NCBI RefSeq assembly: GCF_014281965.1
Contig: NZ_JACFTB010000003.1
Location: forward strand, 62,001-126,000
Source of the DNA: Rhodococcus sp. BP22
GTDB lineage: Bacteria > Actinomycetota > Actinomycetes > Mycobacteriales > Mycobacteriaceae
Length of the DNA: 64,000 nt
Direction of reading: 5' to 3'
Part shown: positions 51,751-60,969 of the stretch, one piece after another
Numbering within the stretch: the stretch's first letter is position 1
How the letters are laid out: each line of letters begins with the position of its first letter
Program-made: the position numbers and the translations under genes
Notes under the pieces: generated by a model
Seen by the model: only the letters and a program-made list of their open reading frames with translations
What the model was told of the DNA's origin: nothing
The model's database searches: none

Positions 51751-52767
51751 GTGCCTACCGCAATTTCCGAGCTCACCACGATGCGTGTCGGCGGCCCGGC
51801 TCGCGAGTTCGCCGTCGCCGCCAGTAGTGACGAGCTTGTAGCCCTGGTCCAGGATGCTGATGCGTCGGGGACGCCCGTGCTACTCGTCGGCGGGGGATCG
51901 AACCTCGTTGTCGGCGACGACGGCTTCGACGGCCTGGTCGTCAAGGTCGAGACGTCGGGGATGCGGATCGACGGTGAGTCGCTCTGGGTCGCTGCGGGGA
52001 CGCCGTGGGATTCGGTGGTGGCCGCCTCGCTGGACGAGGGATTGGCCGGACTCGAAGCGCTCTCGGGTATTCCCGGGCTCTCCGGTGCGACGCCCGTTCA
52101 GAACGTCGGCGCGTACGGCACGGTGACGTCGGACGTGTTGGCGAGCTTGAGCGTGTACGACCGTGAGACCGGGGAGAGAGCAACCTGGACGCCGGATCGG
52201 TGTGGGTTCGGATTACATCGCCAGTCGGTGTTCAAGCACTCGAGCCGGTACGTCATTCTCGATACCACTATGAAGCTTCGTCGGTCCGAATCCTCGGATC
52301 CGGTCCGGTATGCGGGCCTTGCCGACCGACTCGGGGTGAGCATCGGCGACACGGTCGCAGCCAAGGAAGTTCGTGAAGCAGTGCTGGATCTGCGCGGGCA
52401 GAAGGGCATGGTTCTCGACGCCGAGGACCATGACACCTGGAGTGTCGGATCATTTTTTCTCAATCCGGTGATGACCACGGTTCCGGCCAAGGCAGCGCGC
52501 GCCCCGCAGTACCCTGACCCGTCGGGTATCAAGGTGCACGCTGCATGGCTCATCCAGAACGCGGGCTTCGCGCACGGGTACGGCCGTGAGTTCGGTGCAG
52601 GGACCGTCTCGCTGTCGACCAAGCACGTGCTGGCCGTCACCAACCGGGGCGGTGCACGCACAGCGGATGTCATGGCCTTCGCTTCACACATTCGCGACGG
52701 AGTCGAAGCAGAGTTCGGCATCACACTCGTCCCCGAATGCGATTTGGTCGGTTGCTCGCTGAACTGA
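51751..52767 (+). CDS. murB: UDP-N-acetylenolpyruvoylglucosamine reductase
   Basis: Completes UDP-N-acetylmuramic acid synthesis in the cytosol using FAD and NADPH. The 338-aa protein shows ELTTMRVGGPAREFAVA, the FAD motif LLVGGGSNLVVGDDGFDG, SGIPGLSGATPVQNVGAYG, and SVGSFFLNPV with the catalytic Ser; the last His-Gly-Tyr element is AGFAHGYGREFGAGT. This longer architecture is type I MurB. GTG 51751 is taken as start; an upstream GTG (51727) is possible. It matches Rv0482. Confidence 0.97.
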   Translation: MPTAISELTTMRVGGPAREFAVAASSDELVALVQDADASGTPVLLVGGGSNLVVGDDGFDGLVVKVETSGMRIDGESLWVAAGTPWDSVVAASLDEGLAGLEALSGIPGLSGATPVQNVGAYGTVTSDVLASLSVYDRETGERATWTPDRCGFGLHRQSVFKHSSRYVILDTTMKLRRSESSDPVRYAGLADRLGVSIGDTVAAKEVREAVLDLRGQKGMVLDAEDHDTWSVGSFFLNPVMTTVPAKAARAPQYPDPSGIKVHAAWLIQNAGFAHGYGREFGAGTVSLSTKHVLAVTNRGGARTADVMAFASHIRDGVEAEFGITLVPECDLVGCSLN

Positions 52768-52874
52768 CCTGTTCACTCGGCATACCATCGAATAGCAGTT
52801 ACATGGGAGTTCTGATCCGCAGCAGCTGCGGGAGTGCAGGCTATGGGTACCACTCATGAAAGAGGAGTAATTCT

Positions 52875-54428
52875 TTGCAGGTCACAAGCGTCGGACATGC
52901 CGGATTTCATATTCAGACCGATGCCGGCAGCATTCTGTGCGATCCGTGGGTGAACCCCGCCTACTTCACCTCGTGGTTCCCTTTCCCCGACAACTCGCAG
53001 CTGGACTGGGACGTTCTCGGCGATTGTGACTACCTCTACGTCTCGCACCTGCACAAGGATCACTTCGACCCGAAGAATCTGGCCGAGCACGTCAACAAGG
53101 ACACGACCGTGCTGTTGCCGGACTACCCGGTCCCGGACCTTCGGCACGAGCTCGAGAAGCTCGGCTTCCACAAATTCTTCGAGACCACGACGTCGGTGAA
53201 GCACACGGTGTCCGGCCCCAAGGGCGACCTGGACATCATGATCATCGCGCTCCGCGCACCCGCGGACGGCCCCATCGGTGACTCGGGGCTCGTAGTGTCC
53301 GACGGCAAGACCGTCGCGTTCAACATGAACGACGCGCGGCCGGTCGACCTCGATGTCCTCACCGAGCAGTTCGGGCACGTGGACGTGCACATGCTGCAGT
53401 ACTCCGGCGCAATCTGGTACCCGATGGTCTACGACATGGTCGAGCGCGCGAAGCGAACGTTCGGTGAACAGAAGCGTCAGCGTCAGATGGACCGTGCGCG
53501 TCAGTACATCGAGCAGATCGACGCCACCTGGGTCATCCCGTCGGCTGGGCCGCCGTGCTTCCTCGACGACGAGTTGCGGTTCCTCAACGACGTCTACGAA
53601 GATCCGTCGAACATCTTCCCGGACCAGATGGTCTTCCTCGACCAGATGCGTCGCAACGGCCATGACAAGGGTCTGTTGATGATGCCGGGAACCACCTCGA
53701 CGTTCGAGGGCAGTGAGCTGCTCGCGCACGAGCATCCGATTCCGGTCGAGGAGGTCGAGGCGATCTTCACCACCGGAAAGGCCGACTACATCGAGGCGTA
53801 TGCCCAGCGTCAAGCCGGGGTCATCGCCGCGGAGAAAGCTGCGTGGGCTCCGGCCGAGGGTGAGCTTTTGCTCGAGCCGCTTCGCGCCTTGTTCGAACCG
53901 ATCATGATTCAGTCCGATCAGATCTGCGACGGCATCGGCTACCCGGTTGCGATGATGCTCGGCGAGGAAACCGTCGTACTCGATTTTCCGAAACGGATCG
54001 TGCGTGAGCCGATCGCGAAGGAACGGTTCCGCTACAGCTTCACGATCGCGCCCGAACTGGTTCGCACGGCCGTGCGTGACGAGGAGCCCGATTGGGTCAA
54101 CTCGATCTTCCTGTCCACACGCTTCCGGGCTCGCCGAGTCGGCGGATACAACGAGTTCCTGTACACATTTTTCAAATGCTTGACGGACGAGCGCATTGCG
54201 TACGCGGACGGTTGGTTCGCCGAAGCACACGACGACACCGCGACCATCGTCAAGGACGGCTACGAGATCCAGCGTCGTTGCCCGCACTTGAAGGCCGATC
54301 TGTCGAAGTTCGGAATCGTCGAGGGCAACAAGCTGACCTGCAATTTGCATGGGTGGGACTGGAACCTCGACACCGGGCGTTGCCTGACATCGAATGGGCA
54401 CGAGTTGCGGACGAGAAAGCTCGACTGA
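52875..54428 (+). CDS. Metallo-beta-lactamase-fold protein with C-terminal Rieske domain
   Basis: A 517-aa two-domain protein. The N-terminal MBL fold (UlaG/CMP-Neu5Ac-hydroxylase-like) starts with [12 protein letters not shown] and has the metal motif SHLHKDHFD (H58, H60, D62, H63). The last 50 residues form a Rieske [2Fe-2S] site, C469-P-H471 and C489-N-L-H492. The Rieske and MBL pairing resembles CMP-N-acetylneuraminate hydroxylase, but the order is reversed (Rieske last). A TTG start is supported by the ribosome site AGAGGAG. Presumably a redox enzyme on a sugar- or lipid-type substrate; this is inference. Confidence 0.85.
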   Translation: MQVTSVGHAGFHIQTDAGSILCDPWVNPAYFTSWFPFPDNSQLDWDVLGDCDYLYVSHLHKDHFDPKNLAEHVNKDTTVLLPDYPVPDLRHELEKLGFHKFFETTTSVKHTVSGPKGDLDIMIIALRAPADGPIGDSGLVVSDGKTVAFNMNDARPVDLDVLTEQFGHVDVHMLQYSGAIWYPMVYDMVERAKRTFGEQKRQRQMDRARQYIEQIDATWVIPSAGPPCFLDDELRFLNDVYEDPSNIFPDQMVFLDQMRRNGHDKGLLMMPGTTSTFEGSELLAHEHPIPVEEVEAIFTTGKADYIEAYAQRQAGVIAAEKAAWAPAEGELLLEPLRALFEPIMIQSDQICDGIGYPVAMMLGEETVVLDFPKRIVREPIAKERFRYSFTIAPELVRTAVRDEEPDWVNSIFLSTRFRARRVGGYNEFLYTFFKCLTDERIAYADGWFAEAHDDTATIVKDGYEIQRRCPHLKADLSKFGIVEGNKLTCNLHGWDWNLDTGRCLTSNGHELRTRKLD

Positions 54429-54519
54429 CGGCTCGGGCCGAAGTGAATTCGATGTGAATCTGCCCGCACCGGCGGCTCGGATAGGCCGGACTGCGATCTC
54501 CGCAGGTACGTTGGAAAGC

Positions 54520-55758
54520 GTGCATACGCAGGTAGAACGGACAAATCGAACGCGATTGCTGTGGTTGATCACGGTTTTCGCAGCATTGGCGGCATTGGTT
54601 TCGGGCTGCACCATCGGCGGTAACGACGCGGGCTCCTCCGGCAGTGGAGCGTCCGCGGCCGAGGCCGCTCCCGTCGCCGAGGTGTCCTCGACTCCCGCCG
54701 ACGGCGCCGAGGACGTCAGTCCTATCGCGCCGATTTCGGTGTCGGTGAAGAACGGGACGCTGGGCGAGGTCACGCTCACCAACGAAGACGGCAAAGTAGT
54801 TCAGGGTGCCCTCGCGCCGGACAAGACGTCGTATGCCGTCACCGAGCCGCTCGGGTACGGCATCACGTACAGCTGGGCGGGCACTGCAGTCGGCACCGAC
54901 GGTAAGTCCGTCGCAGTCGAGGCAAGCTTCACCACGGTCGAGCCGGACAGCCGTACCTCGGTCAGCACCAACATCGGTGACGGCCAAGAGGTGGGCATCG
55001 CGGCGCCGATCATTCTGCAGTTCGATTCGGCGATCGAGAACAAGGCCGCGGTCGAGAAGGCATTGACGGTCACCACCAACCCTCCGACGCCCGGTGCCTG
55101 GGCCTGGTTCCCCGATGACAACGGCTCACGCGTGCACTGGCGCCCGACGAACTACTGGGCGCCCGGCACGGCCGTATCGGTCGAGGCCAAACTGTACGGC
55201 TTGGATTATGGCAACGGCGCGTACGGCGCTGACGATGTGTCCATCGACTTCACTGTCGGGCGCAGTCAGGTGGTGAAAGCTGATGCCACCAGTCACCGCA
55301 TGCAGGTCGTCCGTGACGGCCAGACCATCATGGACATCCCTGTCAGCTACGGCGAGGGCGACGAGGAACGCAATGTGACGCGCAGCGGTATCCATGTGGT
55401 GACCGAGAAGCACGAGGACTTCCTCATGTCGAACCCGCCGTTCTACGAGAATGTGCGCGAACGCTGGGCAGTGCGGATTTCCAACAACGGCGAGTTCATT
55501 CACGCCAACCCGCTGACCACGGGTGTTCAGGGCGCATCCAACGTCACCAACGGCTGCATCAACCTCTCGGACGCCGATGCTCAGCAGTACTTCGCTACGG
55601 CGATGTACGGCGACCCGGTGGAGGTCACGGGTACGCGCATCGACCTCTCCGCTGCGGATGGCGACCTGTACGACTGGGCGATCGACTGGCCGACGTGGCA
55701 GTCGATGTCCGAGCTGCCCGTTGGAGCAGCGACTCCGGCGCCGGTCCCGGCAAACTAG
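54520..55758 (+). CDS. L,D-transpeptidase lipoprotein (LprQ-like)
   Basis: A 412-aa lipoprotein: signal peptide with lipobox VSGC (Cys30), a Gly/Ser/Ala linker, two Ig-like domains ([18 protein letters not shown], ...) and a C-terminal YkuD domain with H328 in EFIHANP and the catalytic C346 in VTNGCINLS. YkuD motifs are normally SHGC; here the residue before G is Asn. It forms 3-3 cross-links in peptidoglycan. GTG 54520 places the signal peptide at the N-terminus. Homologue and position: lprQ (Rv0483). Confidence 0.92.
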   Translation: MHTQVERTNRTRLLWLITVFAALAALVSGCTIGGNDAGSSGSGASAAEAAPVAEVSSTPADGAEDVSPIAPISVSVKNGTLGEVTLTNEDGKVVQGALAPDKTSYAVTEPLGYGITYSWAGTAVGTDGKSVAVEASFTTVEPDSRTSVSTNIGDGQEVGIAAPIILQFDSAIENKAAVEKALTVTTNPPTPGAWAWFPDDNGSRVHWRPTNYWAPGTAVSVEAKLYGLDYGNGAYGADDVSIDFTVGRSQVVKADATSHRMQVVRDGQTIMDIPVSYGEGDEERNVTRSGIHVVTEKHEDFLMSNPPFYENVRERWAVRISNNGEFIHANPLTTGVQGASNVTNGCINLSDADAQQYFATAMYGDPVEVTGTRIDLSAADGDLYDWAIDWPTWQSMSELPVGAATPAPVPAN

Positions 55759-55782
55759 TTACCGGACCCGGCTACGGAAGGG

Positions 55783-56538
55783 CTACGTGCGCGAAAAGCG
55801 CCCTGGACCCGCTTGATCACGCGGCTTGATGATGATCTGGTCCAGATTCACATGCGACGGACGCGACGCCACGAAGCCGATCACCTCGGCGATGTCCTGC
55901 GCAACGAGCGGGGTGATTCCCTGGTACACCGCGTCGGCCTTGGCCTCGTCGCCATCGAATCGCACCAGCGAAAACTCGGTCTCGACGGCACCCGGCGCGA
56001 CCTCGGTGAGGCGGACGGGCCGGCCCAACAATTCGCCGCGCAGCGTGCGATGCAGCACCGCCTGTGCGTGCTTGGCCGAGGTGTATCCCGACCCGTTGTC
56101 GTACGCCTCGAAGGCTGCAACCGAGGTGATGGTCACCACGAGCCCGTCGCCGGATTCGATCAACTTGGGCAGTAGTGCCTTGGTGATACGAAGGGTCCCC
56201 AGGACATTGGTCTCCCACATCCAGCGCCAGTCCTCGAGGTCGGCGTCGATGACAGGTGCCAGTCCTTTGGCGCCGCCGGCATTGTTGATCAGCACGTGAA
56301 CCCTGGGGATGACTGCGGTGAATGCGGCCACCGAATCCTCGTCTGTCACATCGAGTTCCAGTGCGGTGCCGCCGATTTCGTCGGCAATTGCTTCGAGTCG
56401 ATCGAGTCGACGTGCCCCGATGACGACGTGGTATCCCTGGGCGGCGAGCTGGCGAGCAGTGGCTTCGCCGATTCCTGAGCTTGCGCCGGTGACGACGGCA
56501 ATGCGAGCGTCGGGCGAAATGTTTTCGGACAATGTCAT
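55783..56538 (-). CDS. Short-chain dehydrogenase/reductase (Rv0484c-like)
   Basis: A 251-aa SDR with TGASSGIG, GARRLDRLEAI (NADP preference), NNAGGAKGLAP, TITSVAAFEAYD and the catalytic YTSAK. It is close to the YdfG/serine-dehydrogenase group acting on small hydroxy acids or similar compounds. It is convergent with the L,D-transpeptidase gene and divergent from the ROK gene; in M. tuberculosis Rv0484c occupies the same place. Confidence 0.92.
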   Translation of the reverse strand: MTLSENISPDARIAVVTGASSGIGEATARQLAAQGYHVVIGARRLDRLEAIADEIGGTALELDVTDEDSVAAFTAVIPRVHVLINNAGGAKGLAPVIDADLEDWRWMWETNVLGTLRITKALLPKLIESGDGLVVTITSVAAFEAYDNGSGYTSAKHAQAVLHRTLRGELLGRPVRLTEVAPGAVETEFSLVRFDGDEAKADAVYQGITPLVAQDIAEVIGFVASRPSHVNLDQIIIKPRDQAGPGRFSRT

Positions 56539-56840
56539 GCATCGATCCTAGACGCCGATTTCGCCTGCATACCGGACCCGGGATTGGTGAAATGGCCGTC
56601 CAGTGCTAATTTTGCCCCCATGTCCGCAAGCCTCACCCTCACGTTGCGGGTCACCTATGTGACCGTCGCCCTGGGGTCTCGGCTGCCACTTCCCAGGGAA
56701 CTGTGTTGTCCCGGTCTCGGAACCTGCCGCTAGTTTCCGCACTCGCCTGGCTGAATCGCGTCATATTGCGCGTCTTCTGCCTCGAGTTTCATGCACCACC
56801 TGTCTCGCGAAGACGGGTTCATTGCTGAGGACCGAACACT
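56539..56840. other. Divergent intergenic region with palindromes
   Basis: This 302-base region between the SDR and the ROK gene holds the palindrome GGTCAC-CTAT-GTGACC (56649-56664) and a looser inverted repeat CCCTGGG/CCCAGGG (56669-56675 with 56692-56698). The palindrome is the best candidate operator, possibly for the ROK regulator itself. No gene is apparent. Confidence 0.45.
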
Positions 56841-58136
56841 GTGTCTATCGCCATTTTGCCTACTACGACGCCGATTCCATTGCGGCGCAACGCTCGATCC
56901 ACTCCCACGCTCGCGGCATCGTCCGCACCGCCGAGGGCAGGTGTGCAGGTGGTCGCTCCGGATCTTCGGATCGCGGACAACCCTGCTGCATCGGTCCTTC
57001 GTGTCGCTTCCACGGAAGGCCCGATTTCACGTGATAGTGCTGCTCGTGCAACAGGCTTGAGCATCGCAACCGTCAACCGTCAAGTATCCGCACTGCTCGG
57101 TGTCGGACTTCTTCGTGAGCGAGCAGACCTCACCGCCTCCGGTGCCGTCGGACGTCCGCGGATACCGTTCGAGATCAACCACGAGTCCTACGCCACCATC
57201 GGAATTCACATCGGTGCCGTGGCCACCAAAGTCGTCATCAGCGACTTGCGTGGTCGTATTCTCGGCGCTGTCGAGATTTCGACGCCTCCAGCGTCGGCGC
57301 CGACTGCACTTGCCTCCATCACCCGGAGCGCAGGTGCCTTCGCCGCGCGGTGGCATCGCCGCACCCCACTTTGGGTGGGAGTTGCAGTGGGTGGTCGCGT
57401 CGATACGGCAACCGGCTCGGTCGATCATCCACGACTGGGTTGGGAAGGCGCTCAGGTCGGGACGATCATCGGTGGGGGACTGGGGCTTCCGGTGTCCGTG
57501 TCAGGGCACGTCGAAGCCATGGCCGCGTCGGAGCTGTTGCTGGCGCCGGTACGGACCGACGAGGTCACGACCGGAACGAGCCTGTACTTCTACGCCCGGG
57601 AAACCGCCGGAATCGCGCTGACCATCGACGGACGCGTCCACACTCCGTCGACCGGCCCGGGATCGATCGCGCATGTGCCGACCGGATCGGATGCACAGTG
57701 CTTCTGCGGCAGTCGCGGATGCCTCGAAGCCACCGTCAGCGATCGAGCCGTCGTAGCGGCGGCCGTCGAGCGAGGTGTGTTGACGGCGGACGATCCGCGC
57801 CGGTCGGTCGCGGCGTTGCATCAACTCGCACAGAATGGATCACTCGGAGCTCAGGAGGTGCTGACCGAGCGAGCGCAGGCACTCGGGAAGACCGTCGGGT
57901 TGTTGCGTGATCTCTTCAACCCGGATCGGGTCATGCTCGGTGGCCAGGCCTTCACCGAGTATCCCGCCGGAATCCCACACGTCGCAGCGGCGTTCTCGCG
58001 ATCATCGACGTTGCCGCGCAGGGATATTCGCATCACCGGCTTCGGCGGCAAGGTTCAAGAGTTCGCGGCAGCAGTGGTCTCGCTCAGTTCGGTGTACTCC
58101 GATCCGCTCGCCTCCATGCGTCGGGCCGCAGCCTGA
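56841..58136 (+). CDS. ROK-family transcriptional regulator (Rv0485-like)
   Basis: A 431-aa ROK protein with an N-terminal winged helix (EGPISRDSAARATGLSIATV, then NRQVSALLGVGLL, about residues 58-92), a sugar-kinase-like fold (GIHIGAVATKVVISDLRG) and the zinc motif CFCGSRGCLE. There is no sugar-kinase catalytic DxGxT requirement met with confidence, so a regulator is more likely than a kinase. A GTG start precedes a basic 35-residue leader. In M. tuberculosis Rv0485 acts on the pe13-ppe18 genes; a target here is unknown. Confidence 0.9.
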   Translation: MSIAILPTTTPIPLRRNARSTPTLAASSAPPRAGVQVVAPDLRIADNPAASVLRVASTEGPISRDSAARATGLSIATVNRQVSALLGVGLLRERADLTASGAVGRPRIPFEINHESYATIGIHIGAVATKVVISDLRGRILGAVEISTPPASAPTALASITRSAGAFAARWHRRTPLWVGVAVGGRVDTATGSVDHPRLGWEGAQVGTIIGGGLGLPVSVSGHVEAMAASELLLAPVRTDEVTTGTSLYFYARETAGIALTIDGRVHTPSTGPGSIAHVPTGSDAQCFCGSRGCLEATVSDRAVVAAAVERGVLTADDPRRSVAALHQLAQNGSLGAQEVLTERAQALGKTVGLLRDLFNPDRVMLGGQAFTEYPAGIPHVAAAFSRSSTLPRRDIRITGFGGKVQEFAAAVVSLSSVYSDPLASMRRAAA

Positions 58137-58181
58137 GCGGGCGTTGGGCCGCTGCCGAGTCGAGGCCGACTCTCGGCGACA

Positions 58182-59024
58182 ATGGGCGCCATGGCAAAGA
58201 GCGAGGTTCGGCAGGCATCCAGCATCGACGGCACCAACATCGTCTATCGAGTTTCGGGTGATCCTGCCGCTCGACCGTTGGTATTGCTGCACGGTTGGGC
58301 GCAGTCCTCGGTGTGCTGGGGCGAGGGCGTGCTGAACGGGTTGGCCGACTCCTACCGGTTGATTGCCGTGGATCTGCGTGGACACGGATACTCGGACGCG
58401 CCTGCCGACGGGTACGCGGACCCCCTCAATTGGGCGGGCGACGTCCACGCAGTCCTCACCGCGGAGGCAATAGACGCGAATGCAGTTCTACTCGGCTGGT
58501 CCTACGGTGGTCTGGTGATCTGCGACTACCTCGCCGAGCACGGGAGCGCGGCGGCAGCGGGCGTCGTGCTCGTGGGCGCGATCACCGGTATCGGCCGCGG
58601 GGAAGCCGGCGGAAAGGTCGGGAGTTCGATGCGCGCGGCGATCCCCGATGCCATGTCGGAGGTGCCGAGCGTCGCCATTCGTGCACTCGGCAGCTTCGGT
58701 AATGCACTCACTGGTCCGGTCGAGGGGAAGGGCGCGCAGGCGCAGCAACTATTCGGGCTCACTCTCGCGACACCGCCTCGCGTCCGGGCTGCGTTGTTCG
58801 ACCGGACGGCCTCACATGATGCTCTCCTGAGCAGCCTCGAGGTGCCGGCCCTCGTCCTGCACGGAACCGCCGATACGGTCGTCGACGTCTCGTCCGGACG
58901 GCACGCAGCGTCGTTGATCCCGCAGGTCACCGAGTCGTACTGGGAGGGTGTCGACCACGGTCCGTTCGTCACCGACCCCGCTCGTTTCGTGGCGGAGGTC
59001 GGGGCGTTCATCGAGGGTCTGTGA
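58182..59024 (+). CDS. Alpha/beta hydrolase (peroxidase/esterase-like)
   Basis: A 280-aa alpha/beta-hydrolase with [24 protein letters not shown], nucleophile GWSYGG (Ser near residue 107), [12 protein letters not shown] (Asp) and [12 protein letters not shown] (His). Nucleophile elbow GWSYGG with Trp is typical of haloperoxidase-like hydrolases. ATG 58182 or 58191. It ends 19 bases before mshA and is likely in the same operon, but a direct link to mycothiol is not evident. Confidence 0.87.
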   Translation: MGAMAKSEVRQASSIDGTNIVYRVSGDPAARPLVLLHGWAQSSVCWGEGVLNGLADSYRLIAVDLRGHGYSDAPADGYADPLNWAGDVHAVLTAEAIDANAVLLGWSYGGLVICDYLAEHGSAAAAGVVLVGAITGIGRGEAGGKVGSSMRAAIPDAMSEVPSVAIRALGSFGNALTGPVEGKGAQAQQLFGLTLATPPRVRAALFDRTASHDALLSSLEVPALVLHGTADTVVDVSSGRHAASLIPQVTESYWEGVDHGPFVTDPARFVAEVGAFIEGL

Positions 59025-59043
59025 ACGTCCGTACTGTGGGGGA

Positions 59044-60387
59044 GTGCAAACTGGAACGGTGAGTGGTCGCCAGTTGAACCGGGTTGCGGTGCTGTCTCTG
59101 CATACCTCTCCACTGGCACAGCCCGGCATGGGTGATGCCGGTGGCATGAATGTCTATGTGCTTCAGAGCGCTAAAGAGCTGGCCAAACGCGGCGTCGAGG
59201 TGGAGATATTCACCCGGGCGACGTCCTCGGCCGACGAACCGGTCACCGAGGCAGCACCAGGTGTTCTGGTGCGCAACATCGTGGCCGGACCGTTCGAGGG
59301 CCTGGACAAGCAGGATCTGCCGACGCAGTTGTGCGCATTCGCGGCCGGTGTACTTCGCGAAGAAGCGCGTCACGACGTCGGATACTACGACCTCGTTCAC
59401 TCCCACTATTGGCTATCCGGACAAGTTGGTTGGCTTGCGCGCGATCGATGGGGTGTGCCATTGGTGCACACCGCTCATACGCTCGCCGCCGTGAAGAACG
59501 CATCGATGGCCGCGGGTGACTCACCGGAACCAGCAGCCCGGCAGATCGGTGAACAACAGGTCGTGGCCGAGGCAGATCGGTTGATCGCCAACACCTCGGG
59601 AGAGGCCCAGCAGCTCGTCGATATCTACGGGGCATCACCGGATTCGATCGACGTCGTTGCGCCCGGCGCCGATCTGACCAGGTATCGACCGGGTGAGATG
59701 AAAGCGGCTCGCGCGGAGTTCGGAATCGACCCGAGTGAGACGGTCGTCGCGTTCGTCGGCAGGATCCAACCGCTCAAAGCTCCCGACGTACTGCTCCGGG
59801 CCGCCGCGGAGCTTCTCGCACGTGACCCGAGTGTGCCGCTTCGGATTCTCGTGGTCGGCGGGCCGTCGGGCAGCGGTATGGACCGGCCCGACAGTCTCAT
59901 CGAACTTGCTGCTGCACTGGGCATTTCGGCACGTGTGACATTTCTGCCGCCACAGCGTTCGGAGAAGCTCGCGCAGATCTACCGCGCCGCTGACGTGGTA
60001 GCCGTTCCGAGTTACAACGAGTCGTTCGGATTGGTTGCCATCGAAGCACAAGCATGCGGAACCCCCGTGATTGCTGCCGATGTAGGCGGTCTCGGTGTCG
60101 CGGTCCGATCGGGCGAGACCGGAGTGTTGGTGCAGGGGCACCGCACCGAGGACTGGGCCACTGCGTTGGGAAACATGCTGCGCGACCGTACTGCGCTCGC
60201 GCACATGGCATCTGCCGCGCCGATTCACGCCGCGGACTTCTCGTGGGAGCACACCGCCGAAGGTCTGATGGAGAGCTACCGGGCAGCCAAGTTCCACTTC
60301 GATCGCCACGAAGCGCCGAGTGAATTCTCGCCACGTCGAGCACGGGGACTGTGGAAACTACGAAGAGCAGGAGCCGTCACGGCATGA
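59044..60387 (+). CDS. mshA: D-inositol-3-phosphate glycosyltransferase (mycothiol)
   Basis: Transfers GlcNAc from UDP-GlcNAc to inositol 1-phosphate, the first step of mycothiol synthesis in the cytosol. The 447-aa GT4 protein has [20 protein letters not shown] at the N-terminus, [34 protein letters not shown] (phosphate-binding) and [19 protein letters not shown] (the E-x7-E signature), all as in M. tuberculosis MshA (Rv0486). GTG 59044 is taken; GTG 59059 is also possible. The stop overlaps the YbjN gene. Confidence 0.97.
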   Translation: MQTGTVSGRQLNRVAVLSLHTSPLAQPGMGDAGGMNVYVLQSAKELAKRGVEVEIFTRATSSADEPVTEAAPGVLVRNIVAGPFEGLDKQDLPTQLCAFAAGVLREEARHDVGYYDLVHSHYWLSGQVGWLARDRWGVPLVHTAHTLAAVKNASMAAGDSPEPAARQIGEQQVVAEADRLIANTSGEAQQLVDIYGASPDSIDVVAPGADLTRYRPGEMKAARAEFGIDPSETVVAFVGRIQPLKAPDVLLRAAAELLARDPSVPLRILVVGGPSGSGMDRPDSLIELAAALGISARVTFLPPQRSEKLAQIYRAADVVAVPSYNESFGLVAIEAQACGTPVIAADVGGLGVAVRSGETGVLVQGHRTEDWATALGNMLRDRTALAHMASAAPIHAADFSWEHTAEGLMESYRAAKFHFDRHEAPSEFSPRRARGLWKLRRAGAVTA

Positions 60388-60866
60388 GCGACACGATCAC
60401 CGTCATCGACGAGGTGTTGACCGAGCGCGGGCTCGAATATCAACGGAAGAACGACAATTCCTTCATCGTCGAGTTGCCGGGTGAGCGGAAGCTCAAGACC
60501 ACGGCCATGCTCACAGTCGGTCGTCACGGCGTTCGCATCGAGGCATTCGTGTGCCGCAAGCCCGACGAGAACTTCGAAGGCGTCTACAAGTACCTGCTTC
60601 GTCGCAACCGCAGACTGTACGGAGTTCACTACACGATCGACAAAGTGGGCGATATCTACCTCGTCGGTGGGATGTCGCTGCATGCGGTGACCGGGGACGA
60701 GATCGACCGAGTGCTGGGGCAGGTTCTCGAGGCTGCCGACGGCGACTTCAATGTTCTACTGGAACTCGGTTTCGCCGAATCCATCAAACGTGAATGGGCA
60801 TGGCGTGTTTCGCGGGGAGAACCGTTGACCAATCTCGCGGCCTTCGAGCATCTGATCGAGGACTGA
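60384..60866 (+). CDS. YbjN-domain protein (Rv0487-like)
   Basis: A 160-aa protein of the YbjN/sensory-transduction-regulator fold: [59 protein letters not shown] and an acidic end. It starts on an ATG that overlaps the mshA stop (ATGA), so it is translated with mshA, as Rv0487 is in M. tuberculosis. Function unclear; a chaperone-like or regulatory role is possible. Confidence 0.9.
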   Translation: MSDTITVIDEVLTERGLEYQRKNDNSFIVELPGERKLKTTAMLTVGRHGVRIEAFVCRKPDENFEGVYKYLLRRNRRLYGVHYTIDKVGDIYLVGGMSLHAVTGDEIDRVLGQVLEAADGDFNVLLELGFAESIKREWAWRVSRGEPLTNLAAFEHLIED

Positions 60867-60969
60867 TCGGTGCGGCCGACGGCCGGTTGCGAACAGGCCT
60901 GTCGCCCGTTGTGACGGGGTTCACTGTAGGATTTCGAGCATCTGCCGTAAGCGTGTTCGAAGGAGAGCC

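Noticed and set aside
58182-59024. Mycothiol-pathway enzyme beside mshA
   Set aside because: The protein is a generic alpha/beta hydrolase with a Ser nucleophile; it has no PIG-L, ligase or acetyltransferase features of MshB, MshC or MshD.
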